Below, one piece after another: positions 24,733 through 37,159 of a stretch of 64,000 bases of DNA; position 1 is the stretch's first letter, and every line of letters starts with the position of its first letter. The DNA is taken from the NCBI GenBank assembly GCA_946811695.1, contig OX328123.1, forward strand, positions 13,319,662 through 13,383,661, in the 5' to 3' direction. The position numbers and the translations under genes were made by a program. The stretch is from Gonocerus acuteangulatus (lineage: Eukaryota > Arthropoda > Insecta > Hemiptera > Coreidae). The notes beneath the pieces were generated by a model that was not told the DNA's origin, searched no databases, and was given only the letters and a program-made list of their open reading frames with translations.

Positions 24733-25795
24733 ATATAACTGGCGAATAAGGCGGAAGGTCAATAAAATATCGCCACACACTTTTACACTTTTTATTTATC
24801 TTCCCTACATGTTTCGTACCCTTTTTGGTGCCTCTTCAGGGGAACACACTTAAACATTAGATTCAGCCTCAACTTGAGGAATAGAACCTTCCACTAGCAG
24901 GGCCTCGTCTAGACTGGCCATTGACTGAACGAATCCAATATGGTGTCAAATAGTCAGCTGATCGATAATCAATCTGTCATATTTTAAACTTGATTTTAAT
25001 GTCCAGATGAAATATAGTCATATAACACTTTTTAAAAAAATCCCATACACAACCCACCATTTTCCTATTTTGTTACCAAATAAATTAATGAAAATATTAT
25101 TAAGATGGTGTATTTCCGTTTTTTTATTTATCACTTTTTTCCTGTTTTTAATGATGTGTATGTTTTCTTCTATTTCTTTCTTTCCCTAATATGCTGATGT
25201 TTTCAAAATCAAAATCATGACCATATTTTATAGCATGATAAGCCAAAGCCGTTTTGTTTTCTCCATTATCAATCAAAAACGGCGTTGGCTTATCATGCTA
25301 TAAAATATGGTCATGATTTTGATTTTGAAAACATCAGAATATTAGGGAAAGAAAGAAATAGAATGAAAATAAAGATTAAAGAAAACATACACATCATTAA
25401 AAACAGAATAAAAAAACCGAAATACACCATCTTAATAATATTTTCATTAATTTATTTGATAAAAAATAGGAAAATGGTGGGTTGTGTAAGGGATTTTTTT
25501 AAAAAGTGTTGTAAGACTACATTTAATCTGGAAATTAAAATCAATTTTAATGATATGACAGACCAATTATCGATCAGCTGACTATTTGACACCATATTGG
25601 ATTCGTTCAGTGAATGACCAGTCTAGATGAGGCCCTGCTAGTGGAAGGTTCTATTCCTCAAGTTGAGGCTGAATTTAAGTTCTGAGTTTGTTCCCCACCA
25701 CCAAAATTTTGCGAAACATGTAGGGAAGAGAAATAAAAAGTGTAAAAGTGTGTGACGTAATTTTATTGACCTTCCGCCTTATTCGCCAGTTATAT
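24733..25795. mobile_element. 1.06-kb foldback DNA element
   Basis: The ends atataactggcgaataaggc and gccttattcgccagttatat are perfect inverted repeats, and the arms of about 520 bp pair almost throughout. The loop is about 20 bases near 25254-25275. Mirror-image open frames (25007-25189 and 25285-25581) come from the arms. The left arm's minus strand has ctgaagaggcacc and then gggtacgaaacatg, a hammerhead-like core. No transposase was seen. Confidence 0.8.
24808..24840 (-). ncRNA. degenerate hammerhead-like core inside foldback arm
   Basis: On the minus strand: ctgaaga, ggcacc, a loop, gggtac, gaaac. This follows the CUGANGA / stem II / GAAAC order. Stem II would need GGGTGCC to pair fully, so this copy appears decayed. 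The mirror copy in the right arm (about 25692-25720) has lost the ctgaaga part. Confidence 0.3.
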
Positions 25796-26422
25796 ATATT
25801 TGAGCTAAGGGTCATTTAATGAATAATTATAAAATTAAATCATTATTGCCATAGAGTTATTTTACCCAGTTCCTTCTCGGAAATATTAAACTACGTTGAG
25901 TAAAGCAGGTTGTTAACCCTCGATGGAGAAAGGGAAGAAAATTAGAAGTGCATTCCCGTCTAAGATGCAACTTAAAAGGTCAGAGATACTGCTCTTGCAT
26001 CATCTTTCATTTCACTATTTAGAAATGTGTTTTTTACTAGTACAGTTTGAAGGAATCAAAATTAATATGTTATTATCTTATAATATTTTTTCACACCAAC
26101 AAACTTAATAAAAACACCTTTCCATTTTTTTTTCTAAACCTCTAACCAATATCCCATATTTTATCTCCTCTTTTACATGTAACGGTTCGGACTTATAGCC
26201 ATTTTCAAACTAGAAGAAAAAAAACAATTATTTTTTAATACAATTAACTGATATTAAAAATCCCCTTATTTTTTTAATTTACTTCAATTTAACAACCCTT
26301 TGTTCAAATTTATTTAAAAATCATTTTCTCTTAAAAAGAGCAGTCCTTTTTTTAAAATTTTTACAGTAATTTTTAGGCTTTGTTATCCTGGAATTAATCT
26401 CAACCTTAAAGTTATTGTTATA
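25796..26422. other. unassigned AT-rich DNA
   Basis: The open frame 25923-26108 has no recognisable domain. Nothing else seen. Confidence 0.4.
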
Positions 26423-27055
26423 TAGGGTGTCCCACAATGAGATGTCATAATTTTAAGGGTTTATTCTGCACTTCATTTGTAGTTCAGGGACGCAGAAATG
26501 AGCGTCCTATCTCAACATGTAGCAGAGCTATTCAAACTTTTGTCTATTTTCAAAACCATTGGGTTTTCTTATGAAATGTACTGGTTATGACATAGAAATC
26601 AGAAAAAATATACTTAAATAATTTTTGTTTTTGAAACAACAGGGTACCATTTTAAAGCTTATTAAATAAGGCAACTTTTGAGGCGGAGGCAAACCGCTAA
26701 GTCTACAAATAGCTGATTAAGAAAATATTAAATGAGTGTGGAAAAACCTAATAACAATAGTTCACATCTATATGGCTCCTAGTGTAGCTCCTAATTTACA
26801 TGACAACATTTCAATAACGGGAGTTTCCTATTGGAAATTTAATGTAGATTCTAAAAATGTGGTCGTCATTTACGATACATAGATCAGAAATCCGGAAAAC
26901 ACAGTTTTTCATAAGAAAACCCAATAGTTTTGAAAATAGACAAAAGTTTGAATAGCTCTGCTACATGTTGAGATAGGACGCTCATTTCTGCGTCCCTGAA
27001 CTACAATTGAGGTGCAGAATAAACCCTTAAAGTTATCTCAATGTGGGACACCCTG
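26423..27055. mobile_element. mariner-like foldback MITE with gggtgtcccac ends
   Basis: The left end tagggtgtcccacaatgaga and right end (minus strand) cagggtgtcccacattgaga bracket arms of about 170 bp, including caaaagtttgaatagctctg on the right arm. TA lies directly outside both ends (26421-26422, 27056-27057), fitting the TA duplication of Tc1/mariner elements. The interior has no coding sequence. Confidence 0.75.
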
Positions 27056-28588
27056 TATAATACATTACTTTTTATTTTATCAGTTTTATCCTCAAATTAT
27101 TAGTAATATAATTATTTTTAATGGCTTAGTTGCAAAATTGTTTAAAAGGAACCAATGACCCTTCGTGCTTCCCGAAAGATAAGAAATTCTTCTATAGCAA
27201 TACAAATCTTCTATGGTAATTTGCCATTTCTTCCAATCTCTGTGCCGATTGTTTGGAAAGCATCGAGACGATAAGGTTAATCCTTTCGAATCGGTATCGG
27301 AATGATAACCAACCTGTTGAAAGCTTGGAATCGGATTTTCACGAGATAATGGAACAATCGGCCGAGTGACGTGAAAACATTAAGGATTGTATCTATAACT
27401 TACCGATAATTCTGTGGTGGGGATGTTTTATTACCTTACCACTTGTTGATTCCCATTTATAAAAACTATAAATTCTTCCATAAATTTTGTAATTTTTAAT
27501 AATATATATAAAAAAAAATCATTTTCACGCTTTTACGTATTACACATTTCTCATTTAAGTCGATTACACACATTTCTTCCCTCCCCCCTCTCTCTGTTAC
27601 CATATTCACGTATAACGTTTTTAATATTCCATAATTTCGAAATAAAAAAAATATAAAGATTCCCTAAAAACTGTTAATAATATTCCGATAAAAGTGGTTT
27701 TCTTCGATTCCCCTCGTATTAACACTTTCGCTGCGAGTGCCATTACGGAAGGACACTAACGATCCTACCTGCTTAATAGTGTACCTTCGGAAGGACAGTT
27801 CTCCATTACTTTTCCCTTTAGATTCAAAAGGCTAGTAAATGGAGGGGATTCACTTTTACAGCTCCAAGTAAAGGCAGTTGTCTTCAGTATTGTTTAGGCT
27901 TTCCAAAAGAGTTTCCGTTTTCAATTTTTAATTTAGAACGAAAACTAAAATCATTTCGAAAGTAGAAGATTAAATCTAGTGAAGTACGTAGGAGTTTTAA
28001 GAAATATTATTTTTTTTCGGAAATGGTGAGCAATTATTCATTTTCTATTAAACAATCGGTCGAAAATCGTTCATAAAATCGTTATAATTCAATTAATCGA
28101 GAAGCATCCTTCGTACATTACTAGCAAATCATTACGAAGCTGCAGTTAACATTTGAAGTTGATCGGGAAAAAATTGAAGGCGACTTTAAAGTTTAATGTT
28201 CTGAAAAGTTCATTTTTGTCAGAATTTCTTGTAATAAAGATGAAACAAATGGGTTTTGATAATTAAATTTATTGAAGGATGACCAAAAAAAAAGTTAACA
28301 ATTAAAAAGGGACCAAACGAAGCTCGCTCAAAAAATTGTCTTCAAATCAGCATCGCATTCACTCGGCATCGAGGCTACACTCGGAAAATCGTATTTTTTG
28401 CCCATTTAAACATTTTTTCTTCCCATAAACACTCTTGTATACCATGTTTGTTAAGTTACGGCAGAGTTTTAGTCCATAAAAAAAATAAGTTACAAGGGAG
28501 AGAAAGAAAAACTTTATTTTAGAAAAGTTTGGTTACCCAACTTGCTCCACACAAAAAAAGACAAGAAATACCTAATAAGTAAAAAAAA
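27056..28588. other. unassigned DNA
   Basis: No gene. 27960-28215 is the old dispersed repeat shared with 16400-16605. The rest shows no structure that I can name. Confidence 0.4.
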
Positions 28589-29013
28589 GAAAAAAAAAAA
28601 AAATCGATCTCGCTAGTGACCTAAATGTCTGTGCGTCGTTAACACGTTAACTGCCCCCTGGGGCATGCACCGTATATACCCTTTAGGTAAAACTGAAGTT
28701 GAGCGTCCTCAAAACGGATTTCCTTCAAATTTTGTACAATAACGTATTTTGATGCACTAAACACGAATCCGTTTAAAAAAATGTTCGCTTTCAACTAGGA
28801 AAGAAGTTATTAAGCACTAAAGTTTTCCTAGTTTAACTTTTTTTTTAACGGATTAGCGTTTAGTGCATCAAAATACGTTATTGTACAAAATTTGAAGGAA
28901 ATCCGTTTTGAGGACGCTCAACTTCAGTTTTACGTAAAGGGAATATACGGTGCATGCCCCCGGGGGCAGTTAACGTGTTAACGACGCACAGACATTTATG
29001 TCACTAGCGAGAT

Positions 29014-29093
<80 letters not shown>
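28589..29093. mobile_element. palindromic element between poly-A and a ~80-base poly-T
   Basis: Arms 28600-28785 and about 28850-29018 are inverted. The outermost part is tctcgctagtgacctaaatg and its complement, then ttaacacgttaactgcccc and ggggcagttaacgtgttaa, then acgtattttgatgcactaaa and its complement. The inner words caataacgtattttgatgca and aactaggaaagaagttatta are shared with the element at 54864-55987. The ttaa-bounded inner ends are compatible with a piggyBac-like MITE. Poly-A before and poly-T after make the whole unit symmetrical. Confidence 0.65.
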
Positions 29094-29097
<4 letters not shown>

Positions 29098-29183
29098 AAA
29101 AATATTTTCATGATTTATCCCGTTGAGTTTTGAAGCCCTCAATTCGCCCATTCCCCATTATGGTCAATTTGCAAAAAAATTCA

Positions 29184-29420
29184 ATGGTGACAATTGAAAT
29201 GGAAACGGTTACAATTGAAATAAAAAGGGTGACAATTGAGTTGTAAAGCGTTACATTTGTTTTGGAAAGAGTTTCAACTGATTTGGAAAGGGTTACATTT
29301 GAATTGGAAAGGGTGACATTTGATTTGGAAAAGTTTACAGTTGATTTGGAAAGGGTGACATTTGATTTGGAAAAGGTTACAGTTGACTTGGAAAAGGTTC
29401 AAATATACTTGGAAATGCTA
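29184..29420 (+). repeat. 21-bp minisatellite, about 11 units
   Basis: The unit resembles ttggaaagggttacatttga with alternating g/t positions. On the + strand it encodes a seven-residue period (LERVTFD, LEKVTVD) from 29262 to the end. The heptads would make a helical, coiled-coil-like segment if translated, but there is no flanking coding evidence. Confidence 0.8.
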
Positions 29421-31084
29421 TATAAATTAGTAATGTATGAATTATCGAACGAGAATTTTTTTATTCTATGCACTTCCTGTTTGCATTTTCGGTTTGGGGT
29501 AATAAGCGGGTTTCCTCTCAGAGAGTGAGAAAACGCGCTGACATAATAACGGATCAGACATATTTGCAGGTAGAAGCGTGTGACGGAGGGATTTGTATGT
29601 AAATATGTTAATTTATCTGAACGGTTTCTATAAAATCTCGACGGAATGAGCTTTAAGAGTTGGTTTGTGACGTGGAATAAATAAAGACAATAATCAGGAG
29701 CAACAGCCATTCCTGCAGACGGCCTTCCAACCAGTACAAGGCCAGCCTTCGCTCAGACCAGGTATCTTTAGACTCAACACTTTTATCTTCAACTTATAAT
29801 TTATAATAATATATTGTAATTGTCTTAATATAAATACTTTTGGGTGGGCTTGCGTGGTCTTTAAAGTATCTGCCGCGATTTTAAACAGTGATTTAGGTAC
29901 TTACGGATTAGTTTACAGGTTCTTTGGAGGTTATCAATTACTTCTTTACAGATTATCTAAGGTTAGAAACAATATTATATAAATATAGTAATGAAAAGTA
30001 TTTAAAATATCTTCAATCACTACAACTATTTACTACTATATTTATATAATATGGTTTCTAACTAACCGTTAGACAACTTGTATTTGTAAGTAATACTTTT
30101 AGGCTTGTAAAGCATAAATCAAAATAAGCAGAATATATTACAGCAAGCAATATTTATTAATAAAAAGGTTAATATTATAAAAATCAATGGTAATTGTGAA
30201 GTTTAGGGGCCTCCTCACCGATGCTTTGTCCGGTGGTTCTATAACATATTTATATTTTATATTTATTTCGCATTATGGACATACGTGCAATGCATTTCCG
30301 CTCGCTCAAGAAGATATCAAAACTCTAGTCAATCCAACTCGCTAAAATTAATAGAATTCTATTAATGTCTGCGAGTTGGAATGACTTGAGTGTTGAAGGT
30401 TACTTTACTACCAGCAACAACCAATAGAAAAGCTAACGAGTTATGCGCATGCGCTGAATCACTGCTGTAATCGCTACAGATACTTCACAAGTAACTGGAG
30501 AAGTAACTGGACGTGCTCTTGGCAAACAGGCCCATACTTTTGTGTAACTCATTATAAGAATTAGCTAAATCGTCCAGTATACTAAATCGTTCTAACTAAC
30601 GATTTAGTTAGTTAGACTAAACTATAGTTTAGTTTCTAAGTACCGTCCTTGGTGTTATACGATAGTTCTAATGGAAATATTTATTTAGATACACAAAACC
30701 TTTGAAGCTAGATGATTAGAATAAAATTTGACCAGGGCGAAATTATCTGAACACTAGATTCACCAGACTTGGTACTAGTATAAATGTCAATAACGAAAAA
30801 TATATTTGTTACTAATATATATATAAAGTAACATTAAGTTCATTAAATGTATTCTCTACTTATAGCTACAAAAGTCATAAAATCATTTAGGAAAGAAAAT
30901 GTTATATGTAGTAGGAATTGCACGACCAGTCAAGATGACTGGTCTGATAAATCTAGTGTTAAGTTAGATGTTGAGCAAGGCTAATTATTCTGGAAATATC
31001 ATTAGTATAACTCAAGAAACAATAATCGAAAAATTTCCAAAATTGTTTTTTATTTTAACTCTTAAAAAAAATCGAAAAAATCAC
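29421..31084. other. mostly unassigned DNA with a small palindrome at 30296-30395
   Basis: The segment 30296-30395 has tttccgctcgctcaagaaga then ccaactcgctaaaattaata with a partial mirror copy. It belongs to the family in the core of 54864-55987. Elsewhere nothing could be supported. Confidence 0.4.
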
Positions 31085-31255
31085 GTTTTTAGTGGGGTTC
31101 TTCCTTCCCTCCATAGGGGAAACCCCGCTTATGAGGTTGACCTCATGACACAATCCGGAATTGTCGACTACAAAATTTTATGTTTCGGAACCTACAGATC
31201 TCGAAAATAATGGCGGTTTAAATTTTTATATATATTTGTCATTTCGCTCTCTCAC
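31085..31255 (+). mobile_element. diverged family A 5' end, truncated by family B
   Basis: It has ttttagtggggttcttcctt, aaccccgcttatgaggttga and acaatccggaattgtcgact in the same order as the family A 5' part, and then a short (TA)n. It stops where family B copy 3 begins at 31261. Confidence 0.6.
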
Positions 31256-31260
31256 ATGCT

Positions 31261-34030
31261 AAAAAGTCCGTCACGCAGGAGCTGCATAACTAAGCACTTT
31301 CCTCAGAATTTGGGTAGTGTAGACTGCTTTCCAGAACAATTTACTTAAAATATCCTACATAAATAAAATAAAAACATGAATAGTTCTCTTTTAATTTTGT
31401 AATGAGTAACTGATAAATTATTAATTTGCTTCCAGAGTTATGTTTACACATGGTACCTACTACACTACGTAATAAATACAAAAAACCTCATATTATCGTA
31501 TTTTGATCTAACGCAGGAACCGGATACAGTCCCTCTAGCGCTCCTTGCGGCGCCTTTGTGACCTACGTCTAGCTGCCTTTTCTATTGAAATATATTACAA
31601 AGTAAACCCCCCTTTCCGATTGACCGATTCAGCTCATTTTTACACCACTTCTTTCTCATGAGTTACCCACGACGTATACCGCGTTTCGTTACAATAAAGC
31701 AGAAATTACGACCAGTATGAGTATATTAGTAATTTGAGTCCGGAGTAAACCCCCCCCCCCCCTCCTAAAGAACCGATTTAGTTTATTTTTACAACACATA
31801 TTTACCTGTAGATTACCACTACGAATACCGAGTTTCGTCGAAATATACCAAAAATCACGGTTGGTAGTGGCGAATTGGTATTGTGGGTCTGGAGTAAACC
31901 CCCCTCCTAATGAACCGATTTAGTTTATTTTTACAACACATATTTACCTGTAGATTACCACTATGAATACCGAGTTTCGTCAAGATATACCTAAAATCAC
32001 GGCTGGTAGTGGCGAATTGGTATTGTCGGTCCGGAGTAAACCCCCCCCCCCCCTCCTTATGAACCGATTTAGTTCATTTTTATATCTCACTTTTCTCTCT
32101 ATATTACCACTACGAATACCAAGTTTCGTTGAAATATAACAAATATTACTGCTGACATAGTCAAATTAGTGTTTTGGGTTCGGGGTAAACCCCCCCTTCC
32201 GGTGGACCGATTTTGGTGGTTAACGAACTCATTCAATCGTTTGCTAATTGAATGCTATATACCAAGTTTCGTGACGAAAAAACAAAAACTCTGGCCGCTA
32301 TCGTGTTAACAGACACATATACAGGGTGTCCCGTAAATGTCTAGTCATATTGTGAGGGGTGATAGAGGACCCTTAGCGGAACAAAAAATGTTCTATGACG
32401 ATTTCCCGAATTCTCGCCCATAAGGGGGAAAACGTCGTTTTATTGTTTTTTCGAGACAAACGTACTTTTTAGAAGAATAATCGCTCCGTCCCAGATGGTA
32501 CTACTAAAAAGGGTGTGAAACCAATCGAAAGCTGAGTAAATTTACTATAAGACTAGTTGGGAGTAAACGTAAAAATGAATGAATGTAAGTATTTATATCT
32601 TACCAAAAGAAGGCAATTCTAAATTTCCTGACATTTTATTGATATTTCTTTCCAGCGTTACTCCTCAATGGGCAGGATCTGAGATTTCCGGGTTTTAGAA
32701 AAACTTCCTCATTTAACCAGCTTTCCATTCATGTATCACAACCCTGTGTTATTGGAGTATTTGAACGATTTAAGAACAAAAGTTTTAAAAAAAAACATGG
32801 ATCTGTGAAAAGAAAATTATATTTTTTTCTTCAATTTATTCAAAAAGCTGAAGGGAAATATTTTTTTTATAAATTTTTACATAAATATTAAGTAAATATT
32901 TACTTAAAAGAATAAAAAAAAATACTTCCACGGATATAAAAAAAAATCTTAAAACAGTAAATACATTTATTTTGAATTTATTAATTCAGGTAACTAATAC
33001 TGGGCCCAGGAGGCGGCCATTAAGGAACCCCAACCATACATTAACCTCAAAAATTACTATTTTTACCTATATCACGCATTTGAACACATTTTTACAGGAC
33101 TATGTACATATTATTTATGAGGGATAGAATTTTTAATTACCACAACAAAAACGCATGGGCTCAGAATCCCAGTGAGTTTCACAAGCGTAGCCATCAGTAT
33201 TAATTTAAGGTAAAGCATTTGTTTTCTAAATATAAGTACCTGTAAAAATGTGTTCAAATGTGTGATCTAGGTAAAAATAATAATTTTTGAGGTTAATGTA
33301 TGGTTGGGGTTCCTTAATGGCCGCCTCCTGGACGCAGTATTAGTTACCTGAATTAACAAATTCAAAATAAATGTGTATTTTATTTATTTACTGTTTTAGG
33401 AATTTTTTTTATATTCGTGGGAGTAATTTTTTTTTATTGTTTTAAGTAAATATTTACTTAATATTTTTGTAAACATTTATAAAAATAAATATTTCCCTTC
33501 AGCTTTTTGAATAAATTGAAGAAAAAAATATAATTTTCTTTTCACAGATCCATGTTTTTTTTTAAACTTTTGTACTTAAACCGTTCAAATACTTCAATAA
33601 CACAGGATTGTGATACATGAATGAAAAGCTGGTTAAATGTGAAAGTTTTTCTGAAACCCGGAAATCTCAGATCCTGCCCATTGAGGAGTAACGCTGGAAA
33701 GAAATATCAATAAAAAGTCAGGAAATTTAGAATTGCCTACTTTTTGTAAGATATACATACTTACATTCATTCATTTTTACGTTTACTCTCAACTAGTCTT
33801 ATAGTAAATTTACTCAGCTTTCGATTGGTTTCACTCCCTTTCTAGTAGTACCACCTGGGACGGAACTACAACGATTATGTTTCTAAAAACCACGTTTGTC
33901 TCGATAAAACAATGAAACGACGTTTTCTCCCTTATGGGCGAGAATTCGGGAAATCGACATAGAACATTTTTTGTTCCCCGAAGGGTCCTCTATCACCCCT
34001 CTCAATATGACTAGACATTTACGGGACACC

Positions 34031-34094
<64 letters not shown>

Positions 34095-34217
34095 TTTAAC
34101 GGGGGTCATTTTCAGTGTCTACTAGGTAGGATCGATAAAGATTTGAAGAAATTTTTTGAAAATTCCGTCATGAGTCCAACCTCAATAGCTACTTACCTTA
34201 GGAGGAAAGTGCTAAAA
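31261..34217 (+). mobile_element. family B element copy 3, split by a 1.7-kb foldback
   Basis: Starts aaaaagtccgtcacgcagga and ends aggaggaaagtgctaaaa. The ~145-bp poly-C segments occur at about 31741-32060. The (TA)n core is interrupted at 32322-34033 by a separate element, and (TA)n resumes at 34034-34092. Family B ends and body outside the insert match the other copies. Confidence 0.6.
32322..34033. mobile_element. 1.71-kb foldback element inserted at TA in family B
   Basis: The ends cagggtgtcccgtaaatgtc and gacatttacgggacaccctg are perfect complements. The arms, about 780-790 bp each, pair to a loop at about 33110-33240, for example gccattaaggaaccccaacc with ggttggggttccttaatggc. TA flanks both ends, consistent with Tc1/mariner target choice. 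The ends share agggtgtccc with the elements at 26423 and 59325. No transposase is encoded. Confidence 0.82.
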
Positions 34218-34474
34218 ATGGTCTGATTTTGATGAAACTTGGTACAAAAAGCTTTCCTCTAATTTAAAAGGTCTAGTTCGTTAACCAGCAGAATCCGTCA
34301 ACTGGAACACGGTTTTTGGATCGCAATTCGTTCGCTTACGTTTTCGAGTTTATATGCTTGCGGATCTCGCTTTATAGGTTTATAGGTTACTTAACGAAAG
34401 GACAACTAATGAAAACATTTTATATTATTCACGAAATTTTTCAACCAATAACTGCTTCTATTCGGTCCATATAG

Positions 34475-34544
<70 letters not shown>

Positions 34545-34553
34545 ATATATGTA

Positions 34554-34617
<64 letters not shown>

Positions 34618-34635
34618 GATGTGTATATGTGTGCA

Positions 34636-34712
<77 letters not shown>

Positions 34713-34964
34713 GTGTGAATATCTAAAGAAATACGATTCATTCAAATTGAAGTTTCTATACTAGTAAAAAAAAAAAAAATAAATAAAAAAAAATAAATAA
34801 ATAAATAAAAAATAAAAATAAAAAATAAAGCAAGAAAATAAATAATAATAACTGTAAACCATAAGTATATTTTTTCCGAGAAAATACAAACGTGAGTGTG
34901 ACATAAATGAGATCGGGCAATGATGCTCTGAAAGCTCTTTGCTCTAAAGCCCAATCCATCCATC
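34218..34964. repeat. family A-like remnant plus complex (TA)n/(TG)n microsatellite
   Basis: 34218-34400 has atggtctgattttgatgaaa and gttcgttaaccagcagaatc from the family A body. 34480-34710 is (AC)n then (TA)n and mixed TA/TG tracts, which give spurious open frames on both strands. An A-rich stretch with aaataaataaa lies at 34765-34850. Confidence 0.75.
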
Positions 34965-35805
34965 CATCTATTCGGTCCACCCGAGAAGGGGGTTTACGAG
35001 ACAAAATAATTCTCTCCACATTCCGGCCGTATTATTCTTTGTTTTGCTATGGAACATGAATAATAATCTTAATAGAAAAATGTGTTGCAAGAATAACTTA
35101 AATCGGATTATTAGGAGGGGGGGGGGGTTACTCCGGACTCAAATTACCAAATCGCGACTACCAGCCGTACTTGTTGTTACATTTCAACGATACTCGGTAT
35201 TCTCTATGGTCATATACAGAGAAAAATAAACTAAATCGATTTATTAGTAGAGTGGGGGGGGGGGGGGGGTACTTCGGACCCAAATTACTAATTTTTTCTT
35301 ACCGGTCGTATTTTCTGCTGTATTGTAATGAAACGCGGTATATCTCCTGTTTATCTTATGAGAAAAAAATATTTCAAAAATTAACTAAATCGCTCCATCG
35401 AAAGGGGAGGGGTTCGTTTGGCAAAGCGGCCGTTTGGAGTTATGTGAAGCTGCCGCTAGGAGCACCTCCGTTTTGTTATGACTTTTTGGATTGCAGGGTT
35501 CTAACTTTTGACACTAGGTGCGCTCTACCTTATTCCTAAACTGTTTATGGAGACGCTTTTATTATTCAAAAAGACCAATAGACGAAAATGTTAAGTTTTG
35601 TCTATTTATTAAGGATTGTATTTCCACGTATACCCAAAACTCTGGAGGGAAACTAATTACAAAATTAATAATTGAAACAGCTGCTCATTAAAAATGTAAA
35701 AGAGAAGAACTGTTTCAAGCAGCTTAAAATATTAAGTAAAAGTCTACACTACCCAAATTCTGAGGAATGTGCTTAGTTACGCAGCTCCAGCGTGACGGAC
35801 TTTTT
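34965..35805 (-). mobile_element. diverged family B element copy 4
   Basis: It carries the poly-G tracts with tactccggac-type words at 35116-35136 and 35255-35270, ending cagctccagcgtgacggact and T's. The opposite end (ttttagcac) is absent, so it is incomplete or very diverged. Confidence 0.5.
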
Positions 35806-36396
35806 ATAGGTGAATCCTTCAAATAAAAATGGCATAACTATACAAATCAGCATGGTTATTTTAGTTCAGATGATACTGTTCTTTGTGTAATCGACATTGA
35901 AGCGGGATACAGTAAATAATAATGAAATTATTATTAAACCTTCTTGCAAATATAGAGAAAAATAACTTTTTTTAATGAGATCGTCGAAGAAGTGAATTAC
36001 ATATTCCAATTTCTGAACGCCTAATAGAATATAACAGAAGTCCTCCTTGCTTAGAGAGTGAAGAAGTTTGCCGAAGCGTAATGAAAGTGCGCGAGTATAG
36101 TTATTTCAGAAAGAGGCAATTTTTCTTTTTTTGAAAATCCTCTTTATTTCTAAAATCCCATTTGCCCCTCGCCCCAAGATTACACCCTTCTTCTGGGCTT
36201 TACCTGGAATCTATTAACTCGTCATTTACTCCACACTTCAATAGCATGGAGCTAATGATACGAGTCAAGGCTAGGAGAGAAAGAACAAATAATTTTGATT
36301 GCTTTTTCTACAAGGAAAGATATTTATTTTATTGTAGTTTCGTTGCGATTGTGCTTCAAACTGAAAAAAATAAAAAATGAAACAATAAGAAAATAA
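35806..36396. other. unassigned DNA
   Basis: The frame 36162-36380 shows no domain. Nothing else was identified. Confidence 0.4.
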
Positions 36397-36585
36397 GGTC
36401 CGGAGGCTAACACTTTGGATTCTCAAGCGTGAGATGGGGTTTCGAGTCCCACCTGCAGCAGATTGAATTTTTTCATGTCACGGCTGGTTGGAAAAATACC
36501 CTGGTCTACCATGGATGTTTAGGAACCTTTATACAGCCTGGTGGAAATGGCCTAGGTGTTGATGTGCCCTGAAAAGAAAAACGTT
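36397..36585 (+). mobile_element. diverged tRNA-derived SINE
   Basis: ggtccggaggctaacacttt and ggtttcgagtcccacctgca stand for the A- and B-box parts. The body has catgtcacggctggttgg and ccatggatgttt, and the end is gatgtgccctgaaaagaaaa. Confidence 0.65.
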
Positions 36586-37159
36586 GATGTTTCATTTGAA
36601 AAAATAATATCAAGGATAGTGGTTTAAGTAAAACAAATACCACTTTTGTATACATGTAAACCACTTTTGTATAGATAATTCTAAATCGTACCTAATTCAT
36701 TCTAATGCTTTCTTGGGCAGAAATCGTACCACTTTGTATGATAATGGTTATTTAATATTAAATATAAAAAACTTCTTTTTTTTTTTTGCTCTTTTTCTAT
36801 ACATTTTGAAGTGAATAAATGTTAACAACTCTGAAATTTAATTAAAAATCTATTGACGCCTTGGGAATGTCCCTATAGTGAGTACTTTCGGTGTTACGAG
36901 CGAAAGAAGTTAATTCAATTTTTTTTAAAGTTTTTATATTACAAAAAAAAAACATATTCCGCGAATTTTTAGATGTTATTTGAGTTATTCTGTAAATAAA
37001 ATTGTAAAAATTAGCTTGCCCCTCCCCCAACATCCATGTATGGATAAGTACGTTATTACAAATGCGCCCTGGACTACCAATTTTGTCTACATAAGTGCTT
37101 ATCCAAACACAAGTGCTTGTGATTTTATCATTTCGTTTTAAATATTTTTTTCTGTAAGT

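Noticed and set aside
25007..25581. Frames at 25007-25189 and 25285-25581 as small proteins
   Set aside because: They lie in opposite arms of the 1.06-kb palindrome and have only lysine/isoleucine-rich, low-complexity content.
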